The position numbers were made by a program, and so were the translations under genes. Below the pieces are notes generated by a model. That model was given only the letters and a program-made list of their open reading frames with translations, was not told the origin of the DNA and made no database searches. 64,000 nucleotides of DNA, from positions 124,001-188,000 of the forward strand of contig NZ_JAAATW010000004.1 in assembly GCF_009908315.1 (NCBI RefSeq). The letters are read 5' to 3'. Shown here in pieces: positions 36,100 to 44,317 of this stretch; within the stretch, counting starts at the first letter, position 1, and every line of letters begins with the position of its first letter. The DNA comes from Paragemmobacter ruber (GTDB lineage Bacteria; Pseudomonadota; Alphaproteobacteria; Rhodobacterales; Rhodobacteraceae).

Positions 36100-36132
36100 C
36101 CGGGCGCGGGTGGGCCAAAGGTCCGCGCCCGG
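36100..36132 (+). other. Intercistronic hairpin 1 after binding-protein gene
   Basis: Perfect 10-bp stem, ccgggcgcgg (36100-36109) with ccgcgcccgg (36123-36132), 13-nt loop. It starts 9 nt after the binding-protein stop. Such structures often protect the upstream binding-protein message and lower permease expression. Confidence 0.7.
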
Positions 36133-36137
36133 TATAA

Positions 36138-36175
36138 GACCCCGGGGCTCCTCCTCCCCCGGGGTCGCATTTTCC
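36138..36175 (+). terminator. Intercistronic hairpin 2, possible partial terminator
   Basis: Perfect 10-bp stem, gaccccgggg (36138-36147) with ccccggggtc (36157-36166), 9-nt loop, followed by gcattttcc. The T-run suggests partial termination between binding-protein and permease genes, which would set a high binding-protein to permease ratio. Confidence 0.55.
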
Positions 36176-36211
36176 CGCCCCCTGCTTTCCCAGCCCGCGC
36201 GAGAGGCCAGC

Positions 36212-37114
36212 ATGCCATCACGGACATTCAACCAGCGCAGCCTTGCGCCCTGGCTTTTCCTTGCGCCGGGGCTTTTGATGTTCATCGTCTATGTGATCTG
36301 GCCCATCGGCGAGAGCCTGATGCTGTCGCTTTACGATTGGGATGGGCTTTACAACCGCGAGGGGGAGTTCACGGGACGGTTCATCGGTCTGGACAACTTC
36401 CGTGAACTTGCCACCGATCAGGCCTTCCTAGTCTCGCTCTACAACAACGTGATCTGGCTTGGCATGTACATGCTGGCTGTGCCTGCCGGGCTGCTGGTTG
36501 CGATCTTTCTCAATCAGAATGTCCGTGGCATCCGGCTTTACAAATCCCTGTTCTTCTTTCCCTTCGTCATCTCGCAGGTGGTCGTGGGCCTGATCTTTTC
36601 GTGGTTCTACGCGCCGAATTTCGGCCTGCTTTACCTGATCCTCGAATGGTTTACCGGAAGCGGCGTGGCCATCCTCGCGGAAGAGCGCTATGTCACCTAT
36701 GGCATCATCGTCGCCGGGCTTTGGCCGCAGATCGCCTATGTGATGATCCTCTACCTTACAGGTCTGAACAACGTGGCCCCCGATCAGGTCGAGGCGGCCC
36801 GTCTGGATGGCGCGAAGGGGTGGCGGATGCTGTGGTATGTCATCCTGCCCCAGTTGCGCCCGGCGACCTTCATCGCCGTTGTGGTCACCGTGATCGGCGC
36901 GCTGCGGTCTTTTGACCTTGTGTCGATCATGACGGCGGGCGGTCCCTTCGGTTCGTCCCGCGTGCTGTCCTACTACATGTATGAACAGGCCCTGTCGGAA
37001 TACGGCTATCGCATGGGCTATGGCGCGGCCATCGCCGTGGTGCTGTTCGCGATCATGATGATCTTCATTTCGGGCTTCATCTGGAAGATGTGGCGCGACG
37101 AGACGGAGCGCTAA
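36212..37114 (+). CDS. ABC sugar transporter permease 1 (MalF-like)
   Basis: Inner-membrane permease of 300 residues with about six helices. N-terminal WLFLAPGLLMFIVYVIWPI is typical of CUT1 first permeases. The EAA loop that docks to the ATPase is EAARLDGAKGWRMLWYVILPQLRP (read in part: EAARLDGAKGWR). The start at 36212 puts the hydrophobic segment near the N terminus; longer frames read through the two intercistronic hairpins. The next permease begins one base after its stop. Confidence 0.92.
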   Translation: MPSRTFNQRSLAPWLFLAPGLLMFIVYVIWPIGESLMLSLYDWDGLYNREGEFTGRFIGLDNFRELATDQAFLVSLYNNVIWLGMYMLAVPAGLLVAIFLNQNVRGIRLYKSLFFFPFVISQVVVGLIFSWFYAPNFGLLYLILEWFTGSGVAILAEERYVTYGIIVAGLWPQIAYVMILYLTGLNNVAPDQVEAARLDGAKGWRMLWYVILPQLRPATFIAVVVTVIGALRSFDLVSIMTAGGPFGSSRVLSYYMYEQALSEYGYRMGYGAAIAVVLFAIMMIFISGFIWKMWRDETER

Positions 37115-37115
37115 G

Positions 37116-37961
37116 ATGTTCCCCAGACCGATCGAACAAAGCGCCCCTGCCGTCCAGTGGATCTACAAGATTGCCCTGCCTGTTGCGCTGGTGCTGTGGT
37201 TGCTGCCGCTTTTGGGTGTGGCCGCCACATCGGTGCGCCCGGCATCGGATCTGGCACAGGGGAACTATTTCGGAATCCCGTCCTACCTTGCCTTCGAGAA
37301 TTATGCCGACGTGTTCCGCAACACGCCGATGGCGCGCTACATCCTGAACAGCTTCATCGTGACGATCCCCACGGTGATCGGGGCGGTGGCGCTGTCGCTG
37401 ATGACGGGCTTCGCGCTGGCGGTCTACAGGTTCAAGGGCAACCTGATCCTGTTCTTCATGTTCGTCGCGGGCAATTTCGTGCCGTTCCAGATCCTGATGG
37501 TGCCGGTGCGCGACCTCACGCTCAGCCTTGGGATGTATAACAGCTATCATGGGCTGGCGCTGTTCCACATCGCCTTTCAGACGGGCTTTTGCACGCTGTT
37601 CATGCGCAACTTCATCAAGGCCCTTCCCAATGAACTGATCGAGGCCGCGCGCGTCGAAGGTGTGGCGGAGTGGCGCATCTTCTGGTTCATCGTCCTGCCG
37701 CTGATGCGGCCTGCCATCGCCGCGCTGTCCGTGCTGGTGTTCACCTTCATCTGGAACGATTTCTTCTGGGCGACGGTGCTGACGTCCAGCCCCGATGCGC
37801 AGCCCATCACCGCCGGTCTGTCATCGCTCAACGGTCAGTGGGTGGCGGCTTGGCATCTTGTGTCGGCCGGGTCGATCCTTGCCGCCCTGCCGCCTGTCCT
37901 GATGTTTTTCCTGATGCAGAAGCATTTCATCGCGGGCCTCACCCTGGGGGCGGTGAAGTGA
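37116..37961 (+). CDS. ABC sugar transporter permease 2 (MalG-like)
   Basis: Inner-membrane permease of 281 residues, partner of the preceding one. Six helices are expected, and the EAA loop is EAARVEGVAEWRIFWFIVLP. The C terminus MFFLMQKHFIAGLTLGAVK matches the conserved end of MalG-type subunits. Its stop overlaps the GTG start of the alpha-galactosidase (GTGA), directly coupling uptake and hydrolysis. Confidence 0.93.
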   Translation: MFPRPIEQSAPAVQWIYKIALPVALVLWLLPLLGVAATSVRPASDLAQGNYFGIPSYLAFENYADVFRNTPMARYILNSFIVTIPTVIGAVALSLMTGFALAVYRFKGNLILFFMFVAGNFVPFQILMVPVRDLTLSLGMYNSYHGLALFHIAFQTGFCTLFMRNFIKALPNELIEAARVEGVAEWRIFWFIVLPLMRPAIAALSVLVFTFIWNDFFWATVLTSSPDAQPITAGLSSLNGQWVAAWHLVSAGSILAALPPVLMFFLMQKHFIAGLTLGAVK

Positions 37962-40036
37962 CGGAATTCAGGCTGGATGCCGGGACTGGCGATCAGGCGC
38001 AGACCATCGCGCTGACCACGGCGGGCGGTATCCCCGAGGTGATCTGGTGGGGTGCCCCCCTGCCTGAGGATGAGGATCTGGCGCAACTGGCGGCGGCGTC
38101 GCGGCACGATCTGACGGGGGGGATGCTGGATGTCCTGCCGTCCCTATCGCTCTGCCCCGAGGCGGGGCGTGCCTTCCAGGGCCAGCCAGGGCTGGTTCTT
38201 TCGGCGGCCGATGGGGCGCCGATGCTGCCCAGCTTCACCTTCGAGCGTGTGGAAGAGGCGCCGGGCCGTCTGCGGCTGGTCAGCGTGGCGGAAGGGCTGC
38301 GCCTGACGCATGAGCTGCGCGCCTATCCCACCGGGGTGATCGGGCTGACCACGGTGCTGGACGCAAAGCAACCCGTGCGTCTGCACTGGCTGGCCGCGCC
38401 CGTGCTGCCCGCCCCGCAAGAGGGCGCGATCATTGATGTCCATGGCAAGTGGACGCGCGAGTTTCATCTGAACCACATCGACTGGACCCCCGGTATCCGT
38501 CTGCGCGAGTCGCGCACGGGCCGATCGGGGCATGAACATCCGCCCTATGCGCTTTTCGCCGGCGCGGGGGCGACCAATGCGCAGGGCGCGGTCTGGGCGC
38601 TGCATTACGGCTGGTCGGGCGGGCACCGCATGGTGGCCGAGGAATTGCCCGATGGTCGCCGTCAGGTGCAGTTCGGCCATGCCTGGGGGGCCGAGACGAA
38701 GCCGGGCCAGCATTTCCAGACGGCAGAACTGTTGGCGCTGTGGTCCGGGGCGGGGTTGAACGGGATTGCAGCCACCTTCCAGCGCGATATCCGCGACCGG
38801 GTGGTGACGTGGCCCGATCCGGCGCGCCCGCGCCCGGTGCATTACAACTGCTGGGAAGCGATCTACTTCGACCATAACCTCGCCGACCTTGCCGCCATTG
38901 CCGACCGTGCCGCCGATATGGGGGCAGAACGGTTCGTGCTTGATGATGGCTGGTTCGGACGGCGCGACGACGACACCACGAGCCTTGGCGATTGGACTGT
39001 CGATCGGCGCAAATGGCCTGACGGACTGCACCCGCTGATCGACCATGTGCACAGGCGCGGCATGACCTTCGGCCTGTGGTTCGAACCTGAAATGGTGAAC
39101 CCGGACAGCGATCTGATGCGCGCCCATCCGGACTGGATGCTGGGGCCGGCCGATCAGGTCACGGGGCGCAACCAGATGGTGCTGGATCTGGCACGTCCCG
39201 AGGTGCGCGAACATCTGTTCAACGCCGTGTCCGAGATTCTGGCCGAATACCCCATCGACTACATCAAATGGGATCACAACCGCCTGCTGCCCGTGGTGGA
39301 TGCGGCGCAGGCGCGCGGGATCTATGATCTTCTCTCTGCGCTGCGCCGGGCGCATCCGGGGGTGGAAATCGAAAGCTGCGCCAGCGGTGGTGGGCGGATC
39401 GACGCGGGCATCCTTGCCCATACCCAGCGGGTCTGGCTGTCCGACAGCATCGACGGGATCGAACGGCTGCGGATGCAGCATGAGGCCGCCCTGTTCCTGC
39501 CTGCGGCGGTGACCGGCAGCCATGTCGGCGCGCGGCGCAGCCATACGGCGGGGCGGGTTCTGCCCATGTCCTTTCGCGCCTGGGTCGCGGCGCAGCGTCA
39601 TTTCGGGTTCGAGATGGACCTGCGCACGCTGACCGAGGAAGAAGCCGCAACGCTGCGGGCCGTGACAGGGTGGTGGAAGGCCAATCGCCACTGGATGATG
39701 GCGGGCACGATCCACAGGATCGACAGTGACGATCCTGCCGTGGTGGCCGAGGTGCAGGTCGCGGCAGATGGGGGGAGGTTCGTGCTGTTTGCCGGGCAAG
39801 AGGTCACCAGCATGCAGATCCTGCCCCGCCCCTTGCGCCTGACGGGGCTTGACCCTGCGGCGCGGTATCGGTTGCGTCTGGTCAACCCCGAGGACGCCCC
39901 GCCGCAATCGCGCGGGCCGAATGTGCTGAAGTCCGGGGAGGTGATCCTGTCGGGCCTCGCGCTGATGCAGAAGGGGCTTCATCTGCCCGTCGCATGGCCG
40001 GCGACGATGTGGGTGGTGGAGGGTGAATGTGTCTGA
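37958..40036 (+). CDS. Alpha-galactosidase, GH36
   Basis: Glycosidase of 692 residues releasing galactose from alpha-galactosides such as melibiose and raffinose. A beta-rich N-terminal domain leads into a TIM barrel with FVLDDGWFGRRDDD, GLWFEPEMVNPDS and the nucleophile Asp439 in YIKWDHNR. The acid/base Asp496 is in WLSDSIDGIE, and ESCASGGGRID precedes it. No signal peptide is seen, so it acts on imported sugar in the cytoplasm. The GTG start overlaps the permease stop. dgoK starts 27 bp later. Confidence 0.95.
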   Translation: MTEFRLDAGTGDQAQTIALTTAGGIPEVIWWGAPLPEDEDLAQLAAASRHDLTGGMLDVLPSLSLCPEAGRAFQGQPGLVLSAADGAPMLPSFTFERVEEAPGRLRLVSVAEGLRLTHELRAYPTGVIGLTTVLDAKQPVRLHWLAAPVLPAPQEGAIIDVHGKWTREFHLNHIDWTPGIRLRESRTGRSGHEHPPYALFAGAGATNAQGAVWALHYGWSGGHRMVAEELPDGRRQVQFGHAWGAETKPGQHFQTAELLALWSGAGLNGIAATFQRDIRDRVVTWPDPARPRPVHYNCWEAIYFDHNLADLAAIADRAADMGAERFVLDDGWFGRRDDDTTSLGDWTVDRRKWPDGLHPLIDHVHRRGMTFGLWFEPEMVNPDSDLMRAHPDWMLGPADQVTGRNQMVLDLARPEVREHLFNAVSEILAEYPIDYIKWDHNRLLPVVDAAQARGIYDLLSALRRAHPGVEIESCASGGGRIDAGILAHTQRVWLSDSIDGIERLRMQHEAALFLPAAVTGSHVGARRSHTAGRVLPMSFRAWVAAQRHFGFEMDLRTLTEEEAATLRAVTGWWKANRHWMMAGTIHRIDSDDPAVVAEVQVAADGGRFVLFAGQEVTSMQILPRPLRLTGLDPAARYRLRLVNPEDAPPQSRGPNVLKSGEVILSGLALMQKGLHLPVAWPATMWVVEGECV

Positions 40037-40063
40037 CGGATGGCCCTGCAGGAAGGCGGAACG

Positions 40064-40960
40064 ATGATGGTGGACTGGATCGCGGTCGACTGGGGGACAA
40101 CCAACCTGCGCGCCTTCGCCATGCAGGGCGCGGCGGTGGTGGCGCAGGCCATGTCGGACGAAGGAATGGGGCGGCTGGATCGCGACGGGTTCGAACCGGC
40201 CCTGTTGCGGCTGATCGCGCCGTGGCTGACCGAAGGCAAGGTGACCGACGTCGTCGCCTGCGGGATGGTGGGCAGCCGTCAGGGCTGGCACGAGGCGCCC
40301 TATCGCGCGGTTCCCTGCGCGCCGCTCGACCCCGGGTCGCTGGTCGCGGCGCCGACGCGGGATGGCAGGATACGGGTGCGGCTGGTGCCTGGGTTGAAGC
40401 AGGCGCAACCCGCCGATGTGATGCGCGGGGAAGAGACGCAGATTGCGGGGACGCTGTCGCTTTTGCCGGGGTTTGACGGGGTGATCTGCCTGCCCGGCAC
40501 CCATTCCAAATGGGCGCATCTGAGCGCGGGCGAAGTGGTCAGTTTCCAGACCTTCATGACGGGCGAGATGTTCGCCCTTCTGTCGCAGGCGTCGGTCCTG
40601 CGTCACGGGATGCAGGGCGAGGGGTGGGAGGACGCGGCCTTTGATGCGGGCGTGGCCGATGCCTTGGCGCGGCCGGAGCGGATCGGGGCAAAGCTGTTCG
40701 GCATCCGGGCGGAAGGGCTGATCTCCGGTCTGTCGGTGGCGGCGGCGCGGGCGCGGCTGTCGGGGCTGCTGATCGGGATGGAACTGGCGGCGGCGCGGCC
40801 CTACTGGCTGGGTCAGGCGGTGGTGATCGTGGGATCCGAGGGGATCTCTGGCTCTTACGCGCGGGCGTTGAAGACTTTGGGTGTCGAGGCGCGGCTGGTG
40901 ACCGGGGGCGATGCGGTGCTGGCCGGGTTGGCCGCGACGCGGGCAAAGGTGAATGCATGA
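40064..40960 (+). CDS. dgoK: 2-dehydro-3-deoxygalactonokinase
   Basis: Kinase of 298 residues phosphorylating 2-keto-3-deoxygalactonate at C6. The N-terminal phosphate-binding loop is [13 protein letters not shown], and the conserved [12 protein letters not shown] and [12 protein letters not shown] segments follow. Length agrees with the DgoK family. Two ATGs (40064, 40067) are possible after AGGAAGGCGG. The stop overlaps dgoA as ATGA. The pair dgoK-dgoA defines the lower De Ley-Doudoroff route. Confidence 0.95.
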   Translation: MMVDWIAVDWGTTNLRAFAMQGAAVVAQAMSDEGMGRLDRDGFEPALLRLIAPWLTEGKVTDVVACGMVGSRQGWHEAPYRAVPCAPLDPGSLVAAPTRDGRIRVRLVPGLKQAQPADVMRGEETQIAGTLSLLPGFDGVICLPGTHSKWAHLSAGEVVSFQTFMTGEMFALLSQASVLRHGMQGEGWEDAAFDAGVADALARPERIGAKLFGIRAEGLISGLSVAAARARLSGLLIGMELAAARPYWLGQAVVIVGSEGISGSYARALKTLGVEARLVTGGDAVLAGLAATRAKVNA

Positions 40961-41565
40961 CGGAACGAAAGATTATCGCGATCCTGCGGGGGGTTACGCC
41001 GCCTGAGGCCGTGCCGGTGGCCGAGGCCTTGGTGAAGGCCGGGATCACATGGATCGAGGTGCCGCTGAACAGCCCGCATCCCGTGACGTCGATTGCCGCG
41101 ATGGTCCGGGTGCTGGGCGCCCATGCGGTGATCGGCGCGGGCACGGTGCTGAGCGTGGCGGATGTGGCCGAGGTGGCGGATGCCGGGGGGCGGTTGATCG
41201 TGTCGCCCAATTGCGACCCCGAGGTGATCGCCGCAACCAAGGCGCGCGGCCTGCAAAGCTGGCCGGGGGTGATGACGCCCACGGAATGTTTTGCCGCGCT
41301 GAAGGCCGGAGCGGATGGGTTGAAGATCTTCCCGGCCAGCCTGATCGGGCCGGACGGGGTGAAGGCCATCCGCGCGGTGCTGCCCAAGACCTGTCAGGTC
41401 TATGCGGTGGGCGGCGCGGGGCCAGAGAATTTCGGCCAGTGGATCAAGGCCGGGGCGGATGGGTTCGGCATCGGCACCGCGCTTTACACGCCCGGGCTAT
41501 CGGTGGCCGAGGTCGCCACGCGGGCGGCGCGGATCGTGGCAGCCTATGACGAGGCGGTGGGATGA
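40957..41565 (+). CDS. dgoA: 2-dehydro-3-deoxy-6-phosphogalactonate aldolase
   Basis: Class-I aldolase of 202 residues (KDPG/KHG family) splitting KDPGal to pyruvate and glyceraldehyde-3-phosphate. The Schiff-base Lys lies in [20 protein letters not shown], the Glu in [11 protein letters not shown], and the phosphate-binding Gly-rich end in [11 protein letters not shown]. The [19 protein letters not shown] form is typical of the galactonate branch rather than Eda. ATGA overlaps on both sides join it to dgoK and the lactonase. Confidence 0.95.
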   Translation: MTERKIIAILRGVTPPEAVPVAEALVKAGITWIEVPLNSPHPVTSIAAMVRVLGAHAVIGAGTVLSVADVAEVADAGGRLIVSPNCDPEVIAATKARGLQSWPGVMTPTECFAALKAGADGLKIFPASLIGPDGVKAIRAVLPKTCQVYAVGGAGPENFGQWIKAGADGFGIGTALYTPGLSVAEVATRAARIVAAYDEAVG

Positions 41566-42419
41566 TCTTTGATACCCGTGTCTGCGAACTGGGCGAGGGG
41601 GCCTTTTGGCACCCGCTGCGGCGGCAGGTCTTCTGGTTTGATATCCTTGGGAAAAAGCTGCACTCGGTCGAGGATGGCGCGCCGCGGACATGGTCCTTTG
41701 TGGAGCTTGTCTCGGCCGCCGGATGGGTGAGCCGGGATGTGCTGCTGATCGCGGGGGAGCGGGATCTGTTCCTGTTCGATCTGGAGACGGAAGAGATCGA
41801 GACGGTTGCGGAACTGGAGGCAGATGATCCCGGCACGCGGTCCAATGACGGGCGGGCGGACAGGCAGGGCGGGTTCTGGATCGGGACGATGGGCAAGCGG
41901 GGCGGGGATGACCCCAGGCGTGGGTCGATCTGGCGGTGGTACCGGGGCGAGATGCGGCGCATCTTCACCGAGCTGACGATCCCGAATTCGATCTGCTTCG
42001 CGCCGGATGGGACGCGGGCATATTTTTCCGACACGGTGACGCAGCGGATTCAGACGGTTGCGCTGGATGGTGACGGCTGGCCCGTGGGTCAGCCGGAGGT
42101 GTTCGTCGATCTGTCGGCCGAGGGGCTTTATCCCGATGGCGCGGTGGTGGATGCCGATGGCAATGTCTGGAATGCGCAATGGGGGGCGGGGCGGGTGGCC
42201 TGTTACGGCCCCGACGGGCGCTTCCTGAAGGCGGTGCCGATCGGGGCGAGCCAGACGTCTTGCCCCGTTTTCGGGGGCGAGGGGTTGGCCACGCTGTTCT
42301 GCACCACGGCCCGCGAGGGCATGGATGCGGCGGCGTTGGCCGCCGATCCCGAGGCTGGAAAGACCTTTGCAGTTCAGGGGTTTGGCCCCGGACTGCCCGA
42401 ACCACAGGTGATCTTGTGA
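41562..42419 (+). CDS. SMP-30/gluconolactonase family lactonase
   Basis: Metal-dependent beta-propeller lactonase of 285 residues. Metal ligands are visible: Glu in LGEGAFWHP, Asn and Asp in [17 protein letters not shown], Asn in [11 protein letters not shown] and Asp in [10 protein letters not shown]. Context points to hydrolysis of galactono-lactone made by galactose dehydrogenase, though the family also opens glucono- and arabino-lactones. Overlaps dgoA (ATGA) and GH42 (GTGA), so it is fully coupled to the sugar operon. Confidence 0.88.
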   Translation: MIFDTRVCELGEGAFWHPLRRQVFWFDILGKKLHSVEDGAPRTWSFVELVSAAGWVSRDVLLIAGERDLFLFDLETEEIETVAELEADDPGTRSNDGRADRQGGFWIGTMGKRGGDDPRRGSIWRWYRGEMRRIFTELTIPNSICFAPDGTRAYFSDTVTQRIQTVALDGDGWPVGQPEVFVDLSAEGLYPDGAVVDADGNVWNAQWGAGRVACYGPDGRFLKAVPIGASQTSCPVFGGEGLATLFCTTAREGMDAAALAADPEAGKTFAVQGFGPGLPEPQVIL

Positions 42420-44317
42420 AACGTACGCTTGGCGTCTGCTACTATCCCGAACACTGGCCCGAGGCGAAATGGGCCGAGGATGCCGCGCGCATGGCGGCGC
42501 TGGGTCTGACATGGGTCCGCATCGGCGAATTCGCCTGGAGCCGGATGGAACCCGAGCCGGGGCGGTTCGACTGGGATTGGCTGGATCGCGCCATCGCCGT
42601 GCTGGGCGGGGCGGGGCTGAAGGTGGTGTTGGGCACCCCCACGGCGACGCCGCCGCGCTGGATGCTGGAGAAGCATCCAGACATGCTGGCAGTGGATGCA
42701 GAGGGGCGGCCGCGCGGGTTCGGGTCGCGGCGGCATTACTGTTTTTCGCATCGCGGATACCGGGCGGAATCGGCGCGGATCGTGACGGAGATGGCGCGGC
42801 GCTATGGGAAGAACCCGCATGTGGCGGCGTGGCAGACGGATAATGAATATGGCTGCCATGATACGGTGCTGAGCTATTCGGACGCGGCCCGCGAGGCCTT
42901 TCGCGAATGGCTGGCGCAGCGGTATCAGAGCCCGCAGGCCCTGAACCGGGCGTGGGGCAATGTGTTCTGGTCGATGGAGTATTCGTCCTTTGATGAGATC
43001 GGCCTGCCCAACCTGACGGTGACCGAGGCGAACCCGTCGCACACCATGGCCTTTCGCCGCTTTGCCAGTGACGAGGTGGTGGCCTTCAACCGGGTGCAGA
43101 CAGAGATCATCCGCAAATTCTCGGACGCGCCGATTGCCCATAACTATATGGGAAGGATCACGGAATTCGACCATTTCGCGGTCGGGGCGGACTTGGATAT
43201 CGCGTCGTGGGATGCCTATCCCTTGGGCTTCCTGTCGGACCGGCTGGAGGCGAGCGCCGAGCATAAGCGGCGCTTCGTGCGGCAGGGGGACCCGGATTTT
43301 CAGGCCTTCCACCACGACCTTTACCGCGCCGTGGGGCGGGGGCGGTGGTGGATCATGGAGCAGCAGCCGGGGCCGGTGAACTGGGCCCCGTGGAATGCCG
43401 ATCCGCTGCCCGGCATGGCGCGGCTGTGGGCGTGGGAGGCCTTCGCCCATGGGGCGGAAGCCGTGTGCTATTTCCGCTGGCGGCAGGCGCCGTTCGCGCA
43501 GGAACAGATGCATGCGGGGTTGCTCAGGCCCGACAGCGCCCCTGCGCAAGCCTTTGAAGAGGCGGGGAAAGTGGCGCAGGAACTGGCCGCGATGCCCGAT
43601 GTGGGAACGGCGCGGGCGGATGTGGCGCTGGTGTTCGACTATGCCAGCGCATGGGCCTGGGCCACGCAGCCGCAGGGGCGGGATTTCGACTATTTCCGGC
43701 TGGTCTTTGCCTTTTATCGCGGCTTGCGGCGGTTGGGGTTAAATGTGGATATCGTGGCCCCAGATGTGGCGGATCTGTCGGCCTACAAGCTGGTGCTGGC
43801 GCCGGGGGTGGCGACGTTGTCGGAGGCTTTCCTTGGGGCGTTGAAGGCGTATCAGGGGGCCGCGCTGATCGGGCCGCGCAGCAACGCGAAGACCGTGGAG
43901 TTTGCGACGCCTGTCCCGCTGCCGCCGAACCTGCCGGGGCTGGAGGCCGTAGTGGCGTGGGTGGAAAGCCTGCCGCCGGATGTTCCCGTGCCGCTGGAAG
44001 GGGGCGGTAACCTGTTGCACTGGCGCGAGAAAATCGAAACCGGGGCTGAGGTGGTGGAGCGCGCCAGCGATGGGTGGCCTGCGCTGATCCGGGCGGGGGG
44101 CTTGCATTATCTGGGCGGCTGGCCGGAGGAGGCGGTGCTGGACCGGATGCTGTTGCGCCTGTGTGAGGCGCAGGGGATTGAGGTCGAGGTTCTGCCCGAA
44201 GGGCTGCGGCGGCGGGATACCGACACGCATCGCTTCTGGTTCAATTACAATCCGTTCGAGGTGGATTGGGACGGCGTGACGCTGCCCGCCGCCGGGGTGC
44301 ATTGGGAGGCGCTTTAG
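42416..44317 (+). CDS. Beta-galactosidase, GH42
   Basis: Glycosidase of 633 residues hydrolysing beta-galactosides. Opening GVCYYPEHWPEAKW is diagnostic for GH42. The acid/base Glu144 is in QTDNEYGCHD and the nucleophile Glu315 in WWIMEQQPGPVNWAP. C-terminal A and C domains follow (trimerisation and small beta domain). No signal peptide: cytoplasmic. The GTG start overlaps the lactonase stop. Last gene of the operon; its end overlaps the convergent GH13 gene by 4 bp. Confidence 0.95.
   Translation: MKRTLGVCYYPEHWPEAKWAEDAARMAALGLTWVRIGEFAWSRMEPEPGRFDWDWLDRAIAVLGGAGLKVVLGTPTATPPRWMLEKHPDMLAVDAEGRPRGFGSRRHYCFSHRGYRAESARIVTEMARRYGKNPHVAAWQTDNEYGCHDTVLSYSDAAREAFREWLAQRYQSPQALNRAWGNVFWSMEYSSFDEIGLPNLTVTEANPSHTMAFRRFASDEVVAFNRVQTEIIRKFSDAPIAHNYMGRITEFDHFAVGADLDIASWDAYPLGFLSDRLEASAEHKRRFVRQGDPDFQAFHHDLYRAVGRGRWWIMEQQPGPVNWAPWNADPLPGMARLWAWEAFAHGAEAVCYFRWRQAPFAQEQMHAGLLRPDSAPAQAFEEAGKVAQELAAMPDVGTARADVALVFDYASAWAWATQPQGRDFDYFRLVFAFYRGLRRLGLNVDIVAPDVADLSAYKLVLAPGVATLSEAFLGALKAYQGAALIGPRSNAKTVEFATPVPLPPNLPGLEAVVAWVESLPPDVPVPLEGGGNLLHWREKIETGAEVVERASDGWPALIRAGGLHYLGGWPEEAVLDRMLLRLCEAQGIEVEVLPEGLRRRDTDTHRFWFNYNPFEVDWDGVTLPAAGVHWEAL

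Noticed and set aside
38144-40606. 820-codon minus-strand open frame opposite GH36 and dgoK
   Set aside because: Shadow of two intact genes; low-complexity His/Arg/Pro composition.
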